Assembly: GCF_003148805.1 (NCBI RefSeq)
Contig: NZ_QGGX01000029.1
Coordinates: 1-37,814 of the forward strand
Direction: 5' to 3'
Origin: Aminobacter sp. AP02
GTDB lineage: Bacteria > Pseudomonadota > Alphaproteobacteria > Rhizobiales > Rhizobiaceae
Length of the DNA stretch: 37,814 nt
The notes under the pieces were generated by a model that had not been told where the DNA came from, did not search any database, and worked only from the letters and a program-made list of their open reading frames with translations. Position numbers and translations under genes: made by a program. Below, piece after piece: positions 1 through 7,338 of the stretch (positions within the stretch are counted from its first letter, which is position 1; every line of letters starts with the position of its first letter).

Positions 1-126
1 CACGGCACCTCCGAGCCATGGACCATCGGCACCGAGGCCTCGTCGGGCTGCATCCGCATGATCAACGAGGACGTCATCGATCTCTACGAAAAGGCTTCGA
101 ACGGAGCGCGCGTCGTCGTGTTGTAG
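1..126 (+). CDS. L,D-transpeptidase (YkuD domain), C-terminal end only
   Basis: The window begins inside this gene; only the last 41 codons and the TAG stop are present. The fragment contains S-S-G-C-I-R-M followed by N-E-D-V-x-D-L-Y, which is the catalytic-cysteine signature and the helix after it in YkuD/ErfK-type L,D-transpeptidases. These periplasmic enzymes make 3-3 peptidoglycan cross-links or attach proteins to peptidoglycan, using the cysteine (here residue 17 of the fragment) as nucleophile. The tail after the motif is short and ends in V-V-V-L, as is usual for the family, so the 3' end looks complete. The signal peptide and the rest of the domain lie outside the window. The family call is secure; which paralogue it is cannot be told. 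Confidence 0.85.
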   Translation, partial: HGTSEPWTIGTEASSGCIRMINEDVIDLYEKASNGARVVVL

Positions 127-592
127 GCCCCGCCCGCACCGGCCCAGCATGTCGCGCGACCTCGCCCGTCGCGCCGGGTGCTCGCCATCTACCGTGAACA
201 GGGGTAAGCGAAGTTGACTTCGCAGGGCGATTGAACTTCAATGACCAGATGCCTGCGTTCTCTTACATTCCGGCTCTTTTGCGGCTGATCCTCCTCCGAG
301 GCCTGTAGCCTGGTTCGGTTACCTTGCAGTCGCAAGAACCGGGCCAGGATTTCTCACTTCATCACAATGACATTGGTTTGCCCGTCGCAGACGGGCTGAC
401 GATTGCCGGTGTGTGGGAAGCGCCTCGGGTGACCGGGAGCCGCATGACGAACAGATGCAGTGCATCGGCCCGAAGGCGTCTTTGTGCGCCCATACGGACC
501 CATGGCGCTCTGATGCCGTCAATGGCGATCGCAGGAAAAACGATCACCGCAGCAACCACGCCCGCACTCGTCGAGCATATGGAGTAGCGGTA
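127..592. other. Gene-free stretch after the L,D-transpeptidase
   Basis: I see no convincing gene here. Open frames on both strands have no credible start, no recognisable motif and arginine/proline-rich composition typical of antisense frames in high-GC DNA. No T-rich terminator stem was found after the transpeptidase stop. The end of the stretch must contain the promoter or leader of the 68-aa gene that follows. Confidence 0.4.
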
Positions 593-799
593 ATGAGCTA
601 TAAGTACGGAGTGTCCGTTCCGGCCACCGGATCCAACAAGATCCCGCGATTCAACGCCTGGGCCAGGGAAAATCTACCTGAGGTGGAGTACAAGCTACCG
701 CCACAGGTTCCGGTCAAGGCCGAGACCTTGGCCATACGCCTGCGTTCATCCGAGCACCGCGATCAGCTGCTGGCAGCCTTTCCAGCCACCTTGCCTTAA
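593..799 (+). CDS. Small hypothetical protein, 68 aa
   Basis: The protein begins M-S-Y-K-Y-G-V and is hydrophilic with no signal peptide, membrane segment or known motif. I chose the ATG at 593 because GGAG lies at 581-584, a suitable distance upstream, and because the longer in-frame extension back to 413 has poor composition. The reading frame is followed by a GC-rich hairpin (812-835) and then by a strong intrinsic terminator (863-899), which suggests a short single-gene transcript. I do not recognise the family. It could be a real small protein of the Rhizobiales or a chance frame; the ribosome binding site and the terminators favour the former. Confidence 0.5.
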   Translation: MSYKYGVSVPATGSNKIPRFNAWARENLPEVEYKLPPQVPVKAETLAIRLRSSEHRDQLLAAFPATLP

Positions 800-811
800 A
801 GCGATGACAAG

Positions 812-835
812 GGGGCGGAATGTACATGCCGCCCC
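812..835. terminator. GC-rich hairpin after the 68-aa gene
   Basis: GGGGCGG (812-818) pairs with CCGCCCC (829-835) around a 10-nt loop, 12 bases after the stop codon of the 68-aa gene. There is no T tract directly after it, so it is at best a weak or Rho-assisted terminator; the stronger one follows at 863. Confidence 0.35.
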
Positions 836-862
836 TGATCTAGCTCATTCCTAATATGGAAA

Positions 863-899
863 GGCCGCCGCGAGGGTGTTTCTCGTGGCGGTCTTTTTT
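863..899 (+). terminator. Intrinsic (Rho-independent) terminator
   Basis: A 12-bp stem is formed by 863-874 and 882-893, all positions pairing (two G-U), with a 7-nt loop, followed by six T at 894-899. This is a textbook plus-strand terminator. It ends transcription from the 68-aa gene and insulates the deo operon regulator downstream. Confidence 0.85.
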
Positions 900-1047
900 G
901 CAAAGAGAGCGTGGACACCTCGAAGGACTGAAATAGCCTCCGCGACGCCATAGATGGCTTTTGTGGGCAGGCCACAGCCATAAACGACAAAACTGCCCGC
1001 GCGACGGTACCCTATTTGCCGCAGGGTGCGCGGTTGGAAAATACGTT

Positions 1048-1061
1048 TGAATATTAATTCA
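1048..1061. promoter_or_regulatory. Candidate operator upstream of the SorC/DeoR-type regulator
   Basis: TGAAT-ATTA-ATTCA is a perfect inverted repeat inside an AT-rich island (about 1040-1085) in otherwise GC-rich DNA, about 165 bp before the regulator start. SorC-family DeoR of Bacillus subtilis binds a palindrome built from TGAA/TTCA half sites, and this one has the same core. The link to autoregulation by the adjacent regulator is inference. The rest of the 900-1226 gap holds no gene I can support. Confidence 0.4.
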
Positions 1062-1226
1062 TAGTATGCATTATTATCAATAGTGGTCGGGAGCCCTCCC
1101 ACAGTGACCGAACAGCTGTTTGCGGCCAATGTTGTGACTCGTTCTCGACCGACATGCGGGTTTTCTGCGTGACCTTTGAGCAATTGACGGCATCGCCATT
1201 TGCATCGGCCAAGGGAGACAGAAACG

Positions 1227-2213
1227 TTGAACGAAACGTCCGGCGACTGGCACAAGTACAACGTAGTGAAAGCTGCGTGGATGTATTTCATCGGCGGCAA
1301 AAGCCAGGCTGAGATCGCCAAGGCACTGCACATGTCCCAGCCGAGCATAAACCGCCTTATCGCCCAGGCGCAGCGCGAGCGGATCGTGCAGGTATCGATC
1401 AGCAAACGCCCGAGCGAGTGCATCGAGCTCGAGATGGAGCTTTGTGCTGGGTTTGGACTCAGCAACTGCGTCGTCGTCCCGATTGATGCTGCGTCATCGC
1501 CCCGGTTCGAAGACGTCCTTCAACCCGTCAGCAAGATCGCGGCGGCTTACCTGACCTCGGTACTGTCCGACGTGTCGATCAAGCGCATCGGTATCGGCAT
1601 GGGCAGAACCCTGGCTGGCACTTTTGCCGAAGTGGTTGCGATCGAGCGGCCGGATCTCGAGGCGGTGTCTATTTCCGGGTCGCTCACCCGGTCCCTCGCC
1701 ACCAACCGGATGGACCCGGTTCAGGTTCTTGCCAGAAATGTTCGCGGAGACATGTACTTCCTTCCAGTTCCCTATCTCGCCAACAGCGTGGAGGAAAAGA
1801 GCGTTTTCCTATCCCAGCCCAGCGTTCAACAACTGCTGGACAAGGCCCGCGCGTCGGATCTGTTTGTCGTCGGCATCGGCTCGCTTGGCCGCGAAGATCA
1901 CCTGTTTGCAAATCAGGTGATCACCGAAGCCGAGTACGAAGCGCTCATAGCCACCGACGCGGTGGGGGACCTGATGGGCCGGTTCTTCGACATCAACGGC
2001 CAGCTGGTTCCCGTTGAACTCACCGACAAGGCTGTCGGTATTTCTCCCACCGACGTGTCAGATCGGCGATGCATCGCCATCGTTTGCGGAGAGAGCAAGG
2101 CCAAGGCAACACTGGGCGTGCTGCGGAGCGGGTACATCAACGAGTTGGTCATCGACGAAGCTCTTGCAAGACGCGTGCTCAAGGGCTTCGATAGCGGAAA
2201 GCTGGTGCCATGA
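1227..2213 (+). CDS. SorC/DeoR-type sugar-binding transcriptional regulator
   Basis: This 328-aa protein has an N-terminal helix-turn-helix (about residues 20-50; G-K-S-Q-A-E-I-A-K-A-L-H-M-S-Q-P-S-I-N-R) followed by a SorC-type sugar-phosphate-binding domain to the end, with the family's G-I-G (V-G-I-G-S-L) and D-x-N-G motifs. SorC regulators sense phosphorylated sugars; those next to deo genes respond to deoxyribose-5-phosphate. I chose the TTG at 1227 because AAGGGAGA (1211-1218) is well placed before it; a further TTG at 1200 is in frame but has no ribosome binding site. Its TGA overlaps the deoB start (ATGA), so it is cotranscribed and probably translationally coupled with the genes it controls. 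Enteric DeoR is an unrelated family. Repressor and ligand roles are inferred from context. Confidence 0.85.
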   Translation: MNETSGDWHKYNVVKAAWMYFIGGKSQAEIAKALHMSQPSINRLIAQAQRERIVQVSISKRPSECIELEMELCAGFGLSNCVVVPIDAASSPRFEDVLQPVSKIAAAYLTSVLSDVSIKRIGIGMGRTLAGTFAEVVAIERPDLEAVSISGSLTRSLATNRMDPVQVLARNVRGDMYFLPVPYLANSVEEKSVFLSQPSVQQLLDKARASDLFVVGIGSLGREDHLFANQVITEAEYEALIATDAVGDLMGRFFDINGQLVPVELTDKAVGISPTDVSDRRCIAIVCGESKAKATLGVLRSGYINELVIDEALARRVLKGFDSGKLVP

Positions 2214-3445
2214 CGAACAACCGAGCCATCTTGATCGTTCTGGATTCCGTCGGGATCGGCGGTGCCGACGACGCGGCCCTGTACGGCGACGACGGCTCCA
2301 ACACCCTTGGCCACATCATCGAAGCGGCCAACCAGGGGAAAGCCGATCTCAAGGGCATTCGGAGTGGCCCGCTGATGCTGCCCAACCTGGCCGCCCTGGG
2401 CTTGCTCGATGCGTTGCGGCTGGCCTCCGGCGAGACATCTGCCGGACAGTCGGCAACAGGCACATGGGGCGTAGGCATAGAAAGCTCCAAGGGCAAGGAT
2501 ACCACATCGGGCCATTGGGAGATTGCCGGAACACCGGTCAGCAAGGACTTCCACTATTTTCCGAACCAGGTGCCCGCCTTTCCCGGCAACCTGATCGACG
2601 ACATAGTCGCCCGCTTCGGCCTGCCGGGCGTAGTTGGCAACAAACACGCGTCGGGCACGCAAATCATAGAGGAGTTGGGCGCCGAACATGTCGCCACCGG
2701 CAAGCCCATTTTCTACACTTCCGCGGACTCCGTCATCCAGATCGCCGCTCACGAAACTCATTTTGGCCTCGACCGGCTTTACGCGCTTTGCGCGTTCGTG
2801 CGTGATCTGGTCGATCCGCTGATGGTCGGGCGCGTCATTGCCCGGCCATTTGTCGGCGATGAGAATGGCTTCGTGCGGAGTGCAAACCGCCGGGACTTCT
2901 CGCTGCCTCCTTTCGACCAGACCCTGCTCGACGAGCTTGTTGCCGCAGGAAGACACGTGACCGGCGTTGGCAAGATCAGCGACATATTTGCCGGCAGAGG
3001 AATATCGGAATCGCGAAAGGCGACAGGCATCCAAGGCACTGTCGACGCCACGCTCCAGGCGATGCGCGACCTGCCGGCTGGCGGACTGATCTTTTCAAAC
3101 ATCGTGGAATTTGACAGCGAGTTCGGACACCGCCGCGACGTAGCAGGTTATGCCAACGCGCTGGAAACAGTTGACGGGCTCATTCCCTCCATCCTGCGCG
3201 AGCTTGGTCCAGACGACCTGCTCATCGTGACCGCCGACCATGGCAACGATCCGATCTGGGCAGGAACCGACCACACCAGGGAAAGAACGCCAATCCTGAT
3301 CGCTGGGCCGGATGCGCAACCGGGATCGGTCGGGCTCAGAGGTTTTGCCGATATCGCCGCGACGATCGCGGCGCATCTTGGCGTCAAGACGAACATGCAA
3401 AGCAACAGTATCGACTGGAAGGGGAACGTGGATGTCCATGCCTGA
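2210..3445 (+). CDS. deoB: Phosphopentomutase
   Basis: The 411-aa product interconverts (deoxy)ribose-1-phosphate and (deoxy)ribose-5-phosphate in the cytoplasm, passing the products of nucleoside phosphorylases to DeoC. It is an alkaline-phosphatase-superfamily enzyme with two Mn ions. Visible signatures are V-L-D-S-V-G-I-G (metal Asp near residue 11), K-D-T-T-S-G-H-W-E (phosphorylated Thr), E-F-D-S-E-F-G-H-R-R-D, T-A-D-H-G-N-D-P and T-D-H-T-R-E. Length is normal for the family. One small deviation is E-F-D-S-E-F-G-H-R-R where many members have D-F-D-x-x-Y-G-H-R-R; the metal-binding Asp and His remain. The start overlaps the regulator stop by 4 bp and the end overlaps deoC by 14 bp, so this is an operon. 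Confidence 0.97.
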   Translation: MTNNRAILIVLDSVGIGGADDAALYGDDGSNTLGHIIEAANQGKADLKGIRSGPLMLPNLAALGLLDALRLASGETSAGQSATGTWGVGIESSKGKDTTSGHWEIAGTPVSKDFHYFPNQVPAFPGNLIDDIVARFGLPGVVGNKHASGTQIIEELGAEHVATGKPIFYTSADSVIQIAAHETHFGLDRLYALCAFVRDLVDPLMVGRVIARPFVGDENGFVRSANRRDFSLPPFDQTLLDELVAAGRHVTGVGKISDIFAGRGISESRKATGIQGTVDATLQAMRDLPAGGLIFSNIVEFDSEFGHRRDVAGYANALETVDGLIPSILRELGPDDLLIVTADHGNDPIWAGTDHTRERTPILIAGPDAQPGSVGLRGFADIAATIAAHLGVKTNMQSNSIDWKGNVDVHA

Positions 3446-4445
3446 AATCGGCGAAGGGATTATCCCTTCCGCCCTCGTTGCCCCGCATGGGCACAATCTG
3501 CCTCGCAATCCCGGGATGGCACTCGATCTCGATTGGGTCGAGGCCGTGCGGGCGAACACCTCGGCGATCGAGCGCCGGACCAAGAGCCTCGTTGCGAGAA
3601 GGACCGCCAAGAAGGATTACCAGGCAGCCTGGCTGTTGCGGGCCGTGTCATGCATCGACCTGACCACATTGTCGGGCGACGACACCGAGGGGCGGGTGCG
3701 GCGCCTTTGCGAGAAAGCCAAGCGGCCGATACGTGCCGACATCCTTGAAGCGCTCGGCATGTCCGGAGTGAACCTGACGACCGGCGCTGTCTGCGTCTAC
3801 CATGAGATGGTCGCGCCGGCGAAACGCTTCCTCAGCGGCAGCGGCATCCCTGTCGCTGCGGTTTCCACGGGCTTTCCCGCCGGCCTTTCGCCACTCGAGC
3901 TCAGGCTGAAGGAGATCGAGGCGTCTGTTGCTGCGGGTGCGAGCGAAATCGACATCGTGATCTCGCGGCGCCATGTGCTCACCCAGAACTGGGTGGAACT
4001 TTACGACGAGATTTCAGCGTTTCGCAAAGCTTGTGGCCATGCGCACATGAAGTCCATCCTTGCCACTGGCGAGTTGAAGACTTTGCGCAACGTCTACAAG
4101 GCGTCACTGGTTGCGATGATGGCCGGCTCCGACTTCATCAAGACCTCCACCGGAAAGGAAGCGGTGAACGCGACGCTGCCGGTATCGCTCGCCATGGTAC
4201 GCGCCATTCGCGACTACCATGAGCGGACCGGGCATTTTGTCGGCTACAAGCCAGCGGGCGGCGTCAGCGCGGCCAAGGATGCGCTTTCGTACATGATCCT
4301 GATGAAGGAAGAACTGGGGCGCCGCTGGATGGAGCCTGATCTCTTCAGGTTTGGCGCGTCCAGCCTGCTTGGCGACATCGAACGCCAGCTCGAGCATCAT
4401 GTCACCGGCGCATACTCCGCCTCTTTCCGCCACCCGCTTGTCTAA
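3432..4445 (+). CDS. deoC: Deoxyribose-phosphate aldolase
   Basis: This 337-aa class I aldolase cleaves 2-deoxyribose-5-phosphate to glyceraldehyde-3-phosphate and acetaldehyde. The Schiff-base lysine is K237 in F-I-K-T-S-T-G-K; K273 (G-Y-K-P-A-G-G) and D174 (E-I-D-I-V) match K201 and D102 of the E. coli enzyme with near-identical spacing. It belongs to the longer, eukaryote-like DERA group, with about 80 extra N-terminal residues relative to the E. coli form. The ATG at 3432 follows GGAAGGGGAA and lies inside the end of deoB (14-bp overlap); an ATG two codons later is also possible. The ALDH gene starts 14 bp after its stop. Confidence 0.96.
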   Translation: MSMPEIGEGIIPSALVAPHGHNLPRNPGMALDLDWVEAVRANTSAIERRTKSLVARRTAKKDYQAAWLLRAVSCIDLTTLSGDDTEGRVRRLCEKAKRPIRADILEALGMSGVNLTTGAVCVYHEMVAPAKRFLSGSGIPVAAVSTGFPAGLSPLELRLKEIEASVAAGASEIDIVISRRHVLTQNWVELYDEISAFRKACGHAHMKSILATGELKTLRNVYKASLVAMMAGSDFIKTSTGKEAVNATLPVSLAMVRAIRDYHERTGHFVGYKPAGGVSAAKDALSYMILMKEELGRRWMEPDLFRFGASSLLGDIERQLEHHVTGAYSASFRHPLV

Positions 4446-4459
4446 AGGGGCTCAAGGCT

Positions 4460-6787
4460 ATGAACGTAAGAGAGATCTTCGAAACGATGGAATACGGCCC
4501 GGCTCCCGAGAGCAAGTCCGAAGCTCTGGCCTGGCTGAACGCTCATGACCGCCGGTTTGGGCTATTCCTCGATGGCGCGTTTTCGGCTCCCTTGACCGGC
4601 ACGACCTTCAAGACGACCTCGCCGGCCTCGGGCGAGACGCTGGCCGAGATCGCGCTTGCCGGCGACGCCGATGTCGATGCGGCGGTGAAAGCGGCGAGAC
4701 GCGCCCAGCCGGCCTGGGCTGCCCTGAAGGGCAGCGAGCGTGCGCGCTTCCTCTATGCGCTGGCCCGCCACGTGCAAAAGCATGCGCGCCTGTTTGCCGT
4801 GCTTGAGACCATGGACAACGGCAAGACGATCCGCGAAAGCCGCGACATCGATATCCCGCTCGCCGTGCGACATTTCTATTATCACGCCGGCTGGGCCTCG
4901 CTTCAAGCAAAAGAGTTCGCAAGCCATGAACCGCTTGGGGTTGCAGGCCAGATCATCCCCTGGAACTTCCCGTTGTTGATGCTGGCGTGGAAAGTTGCGC
5001 CTGCGATCGCGATGGGCAACACGGTGGTGCTCAAGCCGGCCGAGCAGACCCCCCTAACCGCGCTCCTGTTTGCAAAGATCTGCCAGGAAGCGGGACTGCC
5101 TGCAGGCGTTGTCAACATCATCACCGGCGATGGCGGAACGGGTGCCGCGCTTGTCGATCATCCCGATGTCGACAAGGTCGCTTTCACCGGGTCCACGGCT
5201 GTGGGCAAGCTGATCCGCCAGCGCACCGCCGGCAGCGGCAAGAGCCTGACGCTCGAACTCGGCGGCAAGTCGCCCTTCATCGTGTTCGACGATGCCGATC
5301 TGGACAGCGCCGTTGAAGGGATCGTGGATTCGATCTGGTTCAACCAGGGTCAGGTTTGCTGTGCCGGATCGCGTCTGCTGGCCCAGGAGGGCATTGCCGA
5401 AAAACTTTATGCCAAGCTCGCCGCGCGCCTGCGCACCATGCGTGTCGGCGACCCGTTGGACAAATCTGTCGACATGGGCCCCATCGTTTCGGCCGAACAG
5501 CTGGAGCGCATTCGCGAGCTGGTAAAAATCGGAACCAGCGAAGGCGCTGAAATCGTCCAGGCGCCCTGCGACCTGCCTGAGACCGGCTATTTCTATCCGC
5601 CTACGCTTTTGACCAATGTCGAAACCTGTCATCTGGTGGCACAAGAGGAGATCTTCGGCCCCGTGCTGGTGTCGATGACGTTCAGGACACCCGGCGAGGC
5701 GGTCGAGATCGCCAATCACACGCGCTATGGGCTCGCCGCAAGCGTGTGGACCGAAAACGTCAATCTCGCGCTCGACATGGCGCCGAAGCTGAAGGCCGGC
5801 GTGGTGTGGGTCAATTCGGCCAACCTGTTCGACGCGGCAGCCGGCTTCGGTGGCGTCAAGGAGTCCGGCTATGGCCGCGAAGGCGGGCGTGAGGGGCTGT
5901 TCTCCTATCTGAAGCCCATAGCTCCTGCAAAAGCGGCCCAGAAGCCGGCCAAGAAAAGCAAGATACAAGCGGTAGAGGGTGTCGATCGAACGCCGAAACT
6001 GTACATCGGCGGCAAACAGGCACGGCCCGATGGCGGGTACTCCATGGAGGTTAACGCAGCTGACGGTTCCTTACTCGGCCATGTCGGCCTGGGTGGCCGC
6101 AAGGATATCCGCAATGCCGTGGAAGCCGCGCAAAAGGCAGGCAGTTGGGCCGGCGTGTCGGGCTACAACAAGTCGCAGATCCTCTATTTTGTCGCGGAAA
6201 ACCTGGCCGCGCGCCGCCAGGAATTCGAGGCCAGGATCGCGGCCATGACCGGCCGGGACGATGGCGCCGCCGAGCTGGACGAAGCGCTCGACATTCTGTT
6301 CACCTATGCGGCGTGGGCCGACAAGCATGATGGCGCCGTGCATTCCGTTCCGATCCACGGCGCGGTGCTGGCGATGAACGAGCCCAACGGCGTCGTTGGC
6401 ATCGTCTGCCCGAATGATCGTCCCTTGGCTGGTCTGCTCGCGCTGGTCGCGCCGGCGCTTGCCACCGGAAACCGCGTCGTCGTCGTCCCCAGCGAGACGC
6501 ACCCACTGTCGGCAACCGATCTGTACCAGGTGTTCGACACATCCGACCTGCCGGCCGGCGTGGTGAACATCGTGACCGGCAACGCGCTTGACCTGGCGCA
6601 GGTGCTGGCCCAGCACAACGACGTTGACGCGCTCTGGTATGACGGCCCTGGCGAGGGTGTAGCGCCGGTGGAAAAGGCGTCTGTCGGCAATCTGAAAAAG
6701 GTCTGGATAGTCGGCCCCGAAGGCGACCGCGACGTGCTCCGCCACGCGACACAGGTCAAGAACATCTGGATCCCGTACGGAGAGTAG
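4460..6787 (+). CDS. ALDH16-type aldehyde dehydrogenase with a second, incomplete ALDH domain
   Basis: The 775-aa protein has two aldehyde-dehydrogenase domains. Domain 1 (about residues 20-485) is complete: W-N-F-P, G-S-T-A-V-G, the general-base E266 in L-E-L-G-G-K and the nucleophile C300 in G-Q-V-C-C-A-G. A Pro/Ala/Lys-rich linker (about 488-510) leads to domain 2 (about 511-775), which resembles the NAD-binding half of an ALDH (N-G-V-V-G-I-V-C-P, P-A-G-V-V-N-I-V-T-G) but stops before the catalytic-cysteine region. This layout is that of the ALDH16 family, in which the second domain is non-catalytic. Placed just after deoC, it most plausibly oxidises the acetaldehyde made by DeoC to acetate; the substrate is inferred from context. 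It starts 14 bp after deoC and is the last gene of the operon. Confidence 0.9.
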   Translation: MNVREIFETMEYGPAPESKSEALAWLNAHDRRFGLFLDGAFSAPLTGTTFKTTSPASGETLAEIALAGDADVDAAVKAARRAQPAWAALKGSERARFLYALARHVQKHARLFAVLETMDNGKTIRESRDIDIPLAVRHFYYHAGWASLQAKEFASHEPLGVAGQIIPWNFPLLMLAWKVAPAIAMGNTVVLKPAEQTPLTALLFAKICQEAGLPAGVVNIITGDGGTGAALVDHPDVDKVAFTGSTAVGKLIRQRTAGSGKSLTLELGGKSPFIVFDDADLDSAVEGIVDSIWFNQGQVCCAGSRLLAQEGIAEKLYAKLAARLRTMRVGDPLDKSVDMGPIVSAEQLERIRELVKIGTSEGAEIVQAPCDLPETGYFYPPTLLTNVETCHLVAQEEIFGPVLVSMTFRTPGEAVEIANHTRYGLAASVWTENVNLALDMAPKLKAGVVWVNSANLFDAAAGFGGVKESGYGREGGREGLFSYLKPIAPAKAAQKPAKKSKIQAVEGVDRTPKLYIGGKQARPDGGYSMEVNAADGSLLGHVGLGGRKDIRNAVEAAQKAGSWAGVSGYNKSQILYFVAENLAARRQEFEARIAAMTGRDDGAAELDEALDILFTYAAWADKHDGAVHSVPIHGAVLAMNEPNGVVGIVCPNDRPLAGLLALVAPALATGNRVVVVPSETHPLSATDLYQVFDTSDLPAGVVNIVTGNALDLAQVLAQHNDVDALWYDGPGEGVAPVEKASVGNLKKVWIVGPEGDRDVLRHATQVKNIWIPYGE

Positions 6788-6800
6788 ATCCGAAGCATGT

Positions 6801-6832
6801 CGATCGACGCCATTTTGCCGGGCGGTCGATCG
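6801..6832. terminator. Hairpin after the deo operon
   Basis: CGATCGACGCC (6801-6811) pairs with GGCGGTCGATCG (6821-6832) with one bulged base and a 9-nt loop, 14 bases after the ALDH stop. It could end the deo transcript or protect its 3' end; the lack of a T run argues against a strong intrinsic terminator. Confidence 0.4.
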
Positions 6833-7285
6833 GCAAGGCTCGGCAGATAAAGTGCCGCTGCAACGCTGGCCAACGTCCCGAGCTTGTGGACGGTGGCCCC
6901 AAAGACAGCGCTCATCGCGGGCGCAATTTGTGCCCGCGCCGGGCTGAAGCGAACTGCTAGCTCGGCAATTCCACGATCACACACCGACCACCCGGCCAGG
7001 GTACCCTGAGCCGGCAAACACGCAGGCTTCGGCCAACTGCGGCCCTCGCTTTGGCGACTGCGCAATCATGCAATCATGCATGCCATGCCCCATGGCCTGA
7101 TGCTCGCTTGACCACGCAACAGGTCATTTTCCCTCCCCTCGCCGGCCCCACTCGTCCATCCTACAAACCGCTTCAGCTGCGGGCTTGAGAAGCCCGCGAG
7201 CGCGGTCGTGCTGCAATTTGTGGGTCTGAGAGGAGCAAGCACAACCTCCGCTTGACGAAAGGTAAGGCAGATGAGATAACGATCC

Positions 7286-7317
7286 ATAACTAAGTTATAG
7301 ATTACATAGTAATGTAA
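7286..7317. promoter_or_regulatory. Two adjacent AT-rich inverted repeats before the importer operon
   Basis: ATAAC-TAA-GTTAT (7286-7298) and TTACAT-AGTA-ATGTAA (7302-7317) stand side by side 22 bases before the substrate-binding-protein start. Their composition is far more AT-rich than the flanks. They are good candidates for binding sites of the IclR-family regulator encoded at the end of this operon, or for part of the promoter. Function is inferred from position only. Confidence 0.45.
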
Positions 7318-7338
7318 CAATCGGGAAGGGGACCAAGC

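Larger units (their letters stand above)
6788..7338. other. Intergenic region between the deo operon and the ABC importer operon
   Basis: These 550 bases contain no credible gene. They hold an imperfect 11/12-bp hairpin just after the ALDH stop (6801-6832, no T tract), a compact perfect 8-bp hairpin with a 3-nt loop (7179-7197, GCGGGCTT arms) and, close to the next gene, an AT-rich block with two inverted repeats that I list separately as candidate operators. The promoter of the importer operon must lie here. Confidence 0.5.

Noticed and set aside
1913-3034. Long minus-strand open frame (373 codons) opposite deoB
   Set aside because: It is a shadow of deoB caused by high GC at third codon positions; no start site and no family motif, while deoB is unmistakable.
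5054-5968. Minus-strand open frame (304 codons) opposite the ALDH gene
   Set aside because: Antisense shadow of a strongly conserved gene; composition rich in Arg, Gly and His without motifs.
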